Shown: one piece after another, positions 57,997-64,000 of the stretch | Layout: each line of letters starts with the position of its first letter | Numbering within the stretch: the first letter of the stretch is position 1 | DNA from: Mycosarcoma maydis | Taxonomy: Eukaryota; Basidiomycota; Ustilaginomycetes; Ustilaginales | Direction: 5' to 3' | NCBI RefSeq assembly: GCF_000328475.2 | Contig: NC_026481.1 | Coordinates: 625,315 to 689,314 of the forward strand | Length of the DNA: 64,000 bases | Translations under genes and position numbers: made by a program | The notes under the pieces: model-generated | What the model saw: only the letters and a program-made list of their open reading frames with translations | Told to the model about the DNA's origin: nothing | Database searches by the model: none

Positions 57997-60267
57997 TTAC
58001 TGCACCCAGACAGTGCGAAAAACACCAAATTGATCCTTCCGTGAGCCAACGTCTTTCGTCACCTGCGAATGCTGTGCCAAGCTCGCACACCGTTCTGCGA
58101 CCCACTGAAGGGTAAGCGTCTCAACATGGTCAATCACGCTGTCGTGTCGCTGACTAGCGTTTCGACAGCTTTCCAATTCGGCCGGTGTGAGTGGTGACAG
58201 CACCCAACGATCGACACGTGGGGCTTTTTTGGATTGCAGCGATGCGGGCAACCAAATATCTTTGGGTGTAGAATGGGACGGTCGACCGATTCCGATTCGT
58301 AGCCGAGTGAGTTTCGGTCCGGATGCTTCTGCGCCGTTCGAAGCGGTTCGTTTTGTCGATGCGCAAGTGGTGGAGGAAACAGCGGGGATCTCGAGTCGTG
58401 CAACAATATCGCGTACGCCGTTGTGCCCACGTGCACTACCAGCGTCTTTCCGTTTGACAGATCCAAAGTCCAGGTCAAGTTCGTCTTGTAGAACTAAGAT
58501 GTCGTCCGTGTTCCATGTTCCTGTTGATGCGTGCTCACTTGGTGTGGAATGACTGGTGGAGGCGAAGTAGGGATGGCGCGTCTGCAGGAACGCCTTGAGG
58601 CCTACGCCGGACAGATTCATCGCGTGGGACGGCTTGAACAGGCAGAGATTGACGGAGAAGATGGTCGAATCGGATGGGTGCGATGAGAAAAAAGTAGCTG
58701 GTGAAGAGGGGATGAGTAGAGGTAGGGTGCAGGACCATCCTCCGCTTTTACCGTTGACTTTGGTAAGTTGGCGTGGCAGGTCGAGGCAAGACTGGTCCAG
58801 ATCGAGCTCTTGCGGTGTAGCAGCGCACGAAGTGAACGAAGTAGGAATGGAAAGAGTTGTGGGTACCGATGTCGACCAGTCCGGTCTTTTAGTAGTATCC
58901 ACACGTCCACTCTGCACCGCTTCTGTTCTATTTTGCTCGAGTCCATCCCGTATCGCGCGCAACCTTGCTCTCACCTTGCCATCCATCTCAATCAGCCTTT
59001 GCAAAAGTGGGTCCAGAACCACCTGTCCGATCGAATGTCGTGTCAACGGATGTGTCGTAGCATTTCCCAATCCGACTATCACCAACTGCGCGTCCACGTG
59101 CGTCACTCTGGGCAAACGATCCTTGGGCGCCTTGAGGTCGACGTGAAGCTGTTCCACTTGCTTCTGCTGACCCCTGCCGTATTCAGCGACGAGTCGAGGC
59201 AGCGGTGCGAACGAGGTGGAGAAGGTGGGTCGGTAGAGAAGATCAGCGAGGCGTTGGTGGAATGCTAGTCCGTGCCGGTCTAAAAACCTCTGCCTTTCGC
59301 TGCTGGATTCGGCTGATTCAGGATCGCGTTCGCCGATCAAGGCGGCTGGATCTTCGTGCTGCTTGACCTCGTTTGACAGCGTAGCCCATTCCCGTCGCGG
59401 AATGTACGGCGGATTGCTAACGATCAGCCCAAACGGCCCTCCTGCTATGACGGCCAACCTGTCCATATCTCCATCTTCAAAGATGTCGGCCTGGACAATG
59501 TGCAGGTTCGACTGCTTCTGGTTAATCTCGAATCCAAGCTTTTGTGCATTTTCCTGTGCAATCTCGACAGCAATGGGCGATCGATCGCATGCTACCACCT
59601 TCCATTCTCCGGCTGCCCCCAAACGTGTTCGAAGTGCATCGGCGACGAGCAACGCAATACACCCCGAGCCAGTACAAAGATCGACTATGCGGACCTTGTC
59701 TAACTGCTCGCGGCTCAGATTCAGCAGGACGCTGACCACCTGCGTCGCCCAGTCTTCTGTCTCTGGCCGAGGAAGTAGCACAGGCGGTCTCACCGTCAAC
59801 TCGTTCTTCAACGATCCAAACGGTACACTTCCCAAAAGGTACGATAGAGGTACATTGTTCCTGGTCATTTGCCTGGTCATCCACACCAGACGTCTCCGTT
59901 GATCTCGAGTCAAACCGTTTTTCTTCTTGGACGATGTATCCGAGAGTGGGAGCGAGGGCGTTCGAACGTGTTGCACTGCCCACCTGATCTCCGACTTGGC
60001 CAGCTGCACAGCGTCGAATCGGTCGGATTTCTTTCGTGCAGACGTTTGAGCAAGACGGTACGACTCTTGTCGCCGACGCAGGGCCCGCAGCAACGGTTCA
60101 TCAGTGGTCCAGAACGCGTGTATTCTGGTTTGTGCCGATGATGATAGTGAGGATGATGTAAAGATGGCGAGTTGTTGCCCAAGCTGGCTGCCAAGATTGG
60201 TTTTACTGCAGAAGTGTAACGCTTTGCGTGTGCTGCTGGTTGGGGCTTTGAGGGTTCTTGTCAACAT
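57997..60267 (-). CDS. Fused PrmC/Mtq1-type glutamine methyltransferase and Pth-type peptidyl-tRNA hydrolase
   Basis: One uninterrupted frame of 756 residues carries two enzymes. The first 55 residues are rich in S, R, K and T with no acid, as in a mitochondrial presequence. Residues about 56-390 are a PrmC/HemK/Mtq1-type N5-glutamine methyltransferase. It has the N-terminal family segment NVPLSYLLGSVPFGSL, SAM motif VDLCTGSGCIALL (195-207), NPPY catalytic motif SNPPYIPRREW (284-294) and LVAEYGRGQ near the end. Residues about 394-740 are a Pth-family hydrolase: LVIVGLGN (N402), TRHSIG (H411), MNLSG (M550, N551), QDELDLDFGSVKRK (D595) and GSARGHNGVRDI (H615, N616). This is the full catalytic set, with a long insert at about 430-540. 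Both activities serve translation termination and recycling. The neighbours are convergent MRC1 and, on the left in its own direction, the AKR gene. Confidence 0.92.
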   Translation of the reverse strand: MLTRTLKAPTSSTRKALHFCSKTNLGSQLGQQLAIFTSSSLSSSAQTRIHAFWTTDEPLLRALRRRQESYRLAQTSARKKSDRFDAVQLAKSEIRWAVQHVRTPSLPLSDTSSKKKNGLTRDQRRRLVWMTRQMTRNNVPLSYLLGSVPFGSLKNELTVRPPVLLPRPETEDWATQVVSVLLNLSREQLDKVRIVDLCTGSGCIALLVADALRTRLGAAGEWKVVACDRSPIAVEIAQENAQKLGFEINQKQSNLHIVQADIFEDGDMDRLAVIAGGPFGLIVSNPPYIPRREWATLSNEVKQHEDPAALIGERDPESAESSSERQRFLDRHGLAFHQRLADLLYRPTFSTSFAPLPRLVAEYGRGQQKQVEQLHVDLKAPKDRLPRVTHVDAQLVIVGLGNATTHPLTRHSIGQVVLDPLLQRLIEMDGKVRARLRAIRDGLEQNRTEAVQSGRVDTTKRPDWSTSVPTTLSIPTSFTSCAATPQELDLDQSCLDLPRQLTKVNGKSGGWSCTLPLLIPSSPATFFSSHPSDSTIFSVNLCLFKPSHAMNLSGVGLKAFLQTRHPYFASTSHSTPSEHASTGTWNTDDILVLQDELDLDFGSVKRKDAGSARGHNGVRDIVARLEIPAVSSTTCASTKRTASNGAEASGPKLTRLRIGIGRPSHSTPKDIWLPASLQSKKAPRVDRWVLSPLTPAELESCRNASQRHDSVIDHVETLTLQWVAERCASLAQHSQVTKDVGSRKDQFGVFRTVWVQ

Positions 60268-60967
60268 GATGGATGATTGAATATTTCAATGCATCTTGGA
60301 TACGCTACCATGCACCGAGATCCTTGAGGAGGCGAACCAAAGCACGAAGATCTTTGGTGATGGCTGTGACTATCATACACGATAGGTTAACAAGCGTCAA
60401 GGAAATCTTGAATGGCCAAAAAAACACAAAACGAGAAAAGGAAGAAGTGGAGCACACTCAATAAATCACGAATCTGACATTCACGTGATTCTTGATTCCG
60501 ACTTCCGTTTCACGCACGACAGTCAAGGATTTCTCTCATGACTCTATAAGTTAACCAGTCAAGCCAGCAGCAGCAACAGCACCGAAAGCGACTTGCCGAG
60601 CTGTCACTCGGTGCAGTGTCTTCCGCTGTGCGCTCGCTGCTGCATATCTGCTGCACCTTATGGCCCAATTCTGTGATTGGCCCGTGCAGATGTTGTCCGA
60701 CAAAACATATTGAGTCAGCGTGTTTCGCTGTCGGCTATACACATGGCGCGGATCGCGCACTGTCTCAGTGGGGGAAACTCTCCCGGATGTGCCATACAGT
60801 CACGAGTCGTGAGTGTTGCTGAGGGACGAGAAGCTCCTGGAGATCTCCTACTGGCTGGGCTGTCTGATCGTAATAAAGGGTGCGACTTTGGCTCTCGTAC
60901 CTTGTCGTCTTTTCCGTCACCTTGTGTTACCTTTTGAACTCTATCCATCGAGAGTAGCTTTGCAACA
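60268..60967. other. Divergent region between the fusion gene and the aldo-keto reductase gene
   Basis: No gene is seen. Dyads occur at 60466-60500 and 60800-60812. The CPS-like C/T-rich leader pattern is weak; the reductase ATG is preceded by CAACA. Confidence 0.45.
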
Positions 60968-62138
60968 ATGGCTCCCACCGCTGCCAACCCAAAAGATTGT
61001 CCCGAGTATGATCCCAAGAACATGATCTTCCGCCGTCTGGGTGGCTCGGGGTTGCGCGTCTCGCTGTTTTCGCTCGGCGGATGGCTGACGTACGGCGGCA
61101 CGGTCAACAGCGACGAAACCAAGCAGATCATGAAACTCGCTTTCGAGAACGGCATCAACACGTTTGACACGGCCGAGGTGTACTCGGCAGGTCAGTGCGA
61201 GGTCGACATGGGCAAGGCGATCCGCGATCTGAATCTGCGTCGAAGTGACTTGGTTCTGATTACCAAGGTTTTCTTTGGAACGGGTGGTAAGGATCCAAAT
61301 GCTCGCGGGCTGAGCAGGAAGCACATCATCGAAGCTGCTACTGCATCGCTTGAGCGTTCTGGTCTGTCGTACTGGGATGTGATCATGGCGCACCGCCCGG
61401 ATCCCACGGTTCCCATGGACGAGATCGTGCGCGGATTCAATCGTCTGATCGAGAGCGACAAGTGCTTCTACTGGGGCACCTCGGAGTGGTCTGCGCAGCA
61501 GATTGAGGAGGCGCACTCGGTCGCTAACCGTCTCAACCTCATCCCACCCATCGCCGACCAATGCCAGTACAACATGTTCCACCGCGAACGCCCCGAGAAG
61601 GAGTACGATCCGCTGTACAAATCGCACAGCTACGGCACCACGATCTGGTCTCCACTGGCCTCGGGTCTGCTAACAGGTAAATACAACAACGGCATACCTG
61701 CGGGGTCTCGCTTTGATACCAACAAGAGCTTCTTCGATAACACGGTCAAAGAGCTTCAAACCGCTGAGGGTCAAGCCAAGATTGAGAAAGTGAAAAAGTT
61801 GACCGAGATTGCCGACAGTTTGGGCACCAAGGTGACCAATCTAGCTCTCGCTTGGTGCGCTAAAAACCCTGTAAGTTCTGTCTCTCTTTCTCGGTCTCTC
61901 GACATGGAAAGGAGATTGATGCACTGACCTACAGTCACTCTGGTGTGATGCTTTTGAATCGAATTGTGTTGGACTGCAGAACGTCTCGACCGTCATTCTG
62001 GGAGCTTCCAAGCCGGAACAGATCATCGAGAACCTCAAGTCGCTGGATCTGATCGAAAAGCTGACACCCGATATCATGTCGCAGATCGATGAGGTGTTGG
62101 GCAACAAGCCCGCCCTGCCTCCGCTGTACGGAAGGTAA
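60968..62138 (+). CDS. Aldo-keto reductase, voltage-gated K+ channel beta-subunit type, two exons
   Basis: This is an NADPH-dependent aldo-keto reductase of the Kv-beta (AKR6) group, 353 residues. Exons are 60968-61870 and 61980-62138, with intron GTAAGT to CTGCAG in phase 0. The TIM-barrel catalytic set is complete: D67 and Y72 (FDTAEVYSAG), K100 (ITKVFF) and H142 (MAHRPD). The Kv-beta-like segments YWGTSEWSAQQIEEAH, QCQYNMFHRERPE, TTIWSPLASGLLTGKYN and, in exon 2, NVSTVILGASKPEQIIENL mark the coenzyme and family sites. Fungi use such proteins as soluble reductases of aldehydes or quinones; a channel partner is not shown. The start is the only ATG ahead of the conserved N-terminus. Confidence 0.95.
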
Positions 62139-63806
62139 ATGTCTAATCACGAATGTCGAGGCAGCAAACCTTGTTGGTCAGGTGCAAATTTCAATGTGAC
62201 TGCTTCCCATTGACAGTGTCCGGTAGGATGAAGCAACGTGGACGCTCAGATAGGCATGATTCAAGACGAGCGCAGATGTTGACCCTGTGTGAAACTTTGC
62301 CTCCGTGCCCGTCTATGTGTCTGCTTACCATGCGTCGCGATGGAGCAGAGGCCGATCATCGTTGGCGCCCAACCGAGCATCAGCCAAGAGCAAGCTATGA
62401 AAGAAGCATACGGCGTCCCGTCACGAACCTCTGCAGCCCAAAGACAAGTTTGCAAACAAGGTTCACTCAAAAGCGAAATGAGATGGCTCAACTGGAACGA
62501 TGACCTAAGTAGCCAATGCTAACTCAAAGAGGCAATCTAGAGTGAAACCGCTCACTTACAGTAGCTCGTGGCTTGTCCTTCACGTTGTTTGCTTGTCACT
62601 CGCACAAGTTTGAACAATCACAGAATGTGAATCGTTAACTTGACGTTACTGAGTTGAGTTACAGAGGTGGATTTTCAAGTCAGGCTGAGTTAACTCGAAA
62701 CTTATCACTAATCGTGAATCACGAATAACGTTAGTTCATCGTTCGGGTGATTGGGTACCGATGAAATCGAGAATCGAGATCTACCCACCACTCTCTAGAC
62801 TCACCACTCTGTGACTCTCGCCTGTCGCCGCCGGGACCTGATTCATGGATTCGTCCAGTCTTTCGTTCGGAAAGCTTGACACAGCGGAAACGCCCATTTT
62901 CAGGTTAGGTTCCTGGCCGCTCGTGGGATTTTGGTGGATTTCTCCCCTTTTCTCGCCTGTAGAGATTTGACAGGTGCTTGCAGGAGCCAAAACGCACGAA
63001 TTTCGCTTGGACCTCGTCACACGTTTCATCTCCGAAACTAGCTAGCCAACTTGGCCAGCCAGCCAAACAGCCAGTGTGGGAGCGAGCGAGCCCTTCAGCC
63101 CCGAGATTCGTGGTTGTGAGAAATGAATTTAACGATTCAGATTGTGCAGAGAAAGCCTATGATCAGGAGGCGATCCAAATCGAGTCGAGGCGAGGCAGAG
63201 AGGGGCGCTTATCTCTGCAGGCCAGCTGACCGAGTTCTCAGCTGCTGCTTCATGCCCCTTGCTCTCCACACACACAAATGTACATCTGTTGGTGGTTTGG
63301 CAGATAAATGTAAATCGTGAATGACTGCAAGGGTGCCTGCCACTAACTTGACGTATAATTTATGAAAGACGCCGAGCGGGACTCACACTGCTGCGATCCC
63401 TGTCACAGGCTCACGAGTCTCAGCCCTGGAGCTCGATTCTCGGTGGTATCGGCAATCCCGACTGGCGGCTGCCTTGTTTAAACGCCTTTGCGCTGCTACG
63501 TCGATCCTGTATTGCCCTTTCCACCCACTCACTTGCCACGGTTCCTGCGACTCTCGCTCATCATTCACTTATCCCCCTTACAAGCTCCTCTAGCTTCTCT
63601 AGCTCGTCTGCAACTCGTCCACTCCCCTTCGCCTTCCCCTTCGCCTTCCCCTTCTCCCGCCTCTTCTGTCTGCTTCTTGGCCGGCACCACCGATTCGACG
63701 TTCCATCTTTGCGACCCAAGTGTCGGCTCTTCACAGGCTCATCCGACCTCGTTTCTTTGAGGGCTCGACCTCGACTACACTCGTTTGCAAAGGCTGACTG
63801 ATCGTC
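62139..63806. other. 1.7 kb intergenic region
   Basis: No supported gene is seen. Dispersed dyads lie at 62142-62150, 62706-62730 and 63312-63322. From about 63540 the sequence is C/T-rich, including a CCTTCGCCTTCC repeat (63626-63656), probably the leader of the truncated gene at the end. Confidence 0.45.
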
Positions 63807-64000
63807 ATGTCGCAGCCCGAAGTCAGCAGTCAGGCGGTACAACCACCTTCGTTGGTGCTGGTAGCGCCCATGCCTCGAAGACCGATCGCACTCGTAAATC
63901 GTCGACATCATCACCACCACCACCATTACTCGTCGTCTTGCTCACACACGCGTTCGCGTTCGTCTCGAACCGTTTCGAGCTCCGGCAGCAAATCTTCGAG
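63807..64000 (+). CDS. 5' end of an unidentified gene with a histidine run
   Basis: An open frame of 64 complete codons runs off the window end. It starts MSQPEVSSQAVQPPSLVLVA, has a run of seven His after RR (about residues 36-42), then a Ser/Arg-rich stretch. It follows a long C/T-rich leader, as many genes in this window do. There are no domains to recognise, so the function is open. It could also be the first exon of a longer gene. Confidence 0.5.
   Translation, partial: MSQPEVSSQAVQPPSLVLVAPMPRRPIALVNRRHHHHHHHYSSSCSHTRSRSSRTVSSSGSKSS

Overview
The window is nuclear DNA of a basidiomycete smut fungus, most likely Ustilago maydis or a close relative in the Ustilaginaceae (inference, no search was run). 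Several points support this. Large genes are dense and mostly intronless or have few introns, and the introns are short GT-AG introns with CTAAC-like branch points. Serine-, glutamine- and asparagine-rich disordered proteins are common. There is a fused lycopene cyclase/phytoene synthase of the fungal type. Intergenic DNA is full of short dyads built on ATTCACGATT/AATCGTGAAT, which I associate with smut genomes.

Layout: 1-13 kb carries a homeodomain regulator, a CASP/Coy1-like Golgi coiled-coil protein, the arginine-pathway carbamoyl-phosphate synthase small subunit with an upstream arginine attenuator peptide, a DUF1749 hydrolase and a TRP/FLC-like membrane protein. From 13 to 31 kb come the carotenoid enzyme, a 4.9 kb gene-poor stretch rich in microsatellites, a 1700-residue DUF1765 protein, an HGSNAT-like membrane acyltransferase, an NR2C2AP-like protein and RNase H1. 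From 31 to 48.8 kb come a GPI-anchored secreted protein, Trm112, Vps26, an orphan disordered protein, a PAAF1/Rpn14-like WD40 protein, the GPI mannosyltransferase Gpi10/PIG-B, TFIIH subunit Tfb2 and Dph2. From 48.8 to 64 kb come a Ccc1/VIT iron or manganese transporter, the checkpoint mediator Mrc1/Claspin, a fused glutamine methyltransferase plus peptidyl-tRNA hydrolase, a Kv-beta-type aldo-keto reductase and the 5' end of one more gene.

Most genes are housekeeping and are not organised as one pathway. The observations I rate highest are: (1) a single 756-residue reading frame joining a mitochondrial PrmC/Mtq1-type release-factor methyltransferase to a complete Pth-type peptidyl-tRNA hydrolase with all catalytic residues kept; (2) a 22-codon arginine attenuator peptide ahead of CPA1; (3) hexanucleotide repeats inside Mrc1 that write runs of consecutive TQ/SQ dipeptides, the target of ATR/Mec1-type kinases; (4) a cysteine-rich insertion in Dph2, next to an iron transporter that also has a cysteine cluster; and (5) a family of related heptamer repeats, both dispersed dyads and pure tandem arrays, confined to the gaps between genes.

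Gene ends were set by hand from ATG context, splice consensus and frame. Where a longer frame opened only with a non-ATG codon I used the first ATG. No tRNA, rRNA, transposon coding sequence or CRISPR array was seen.
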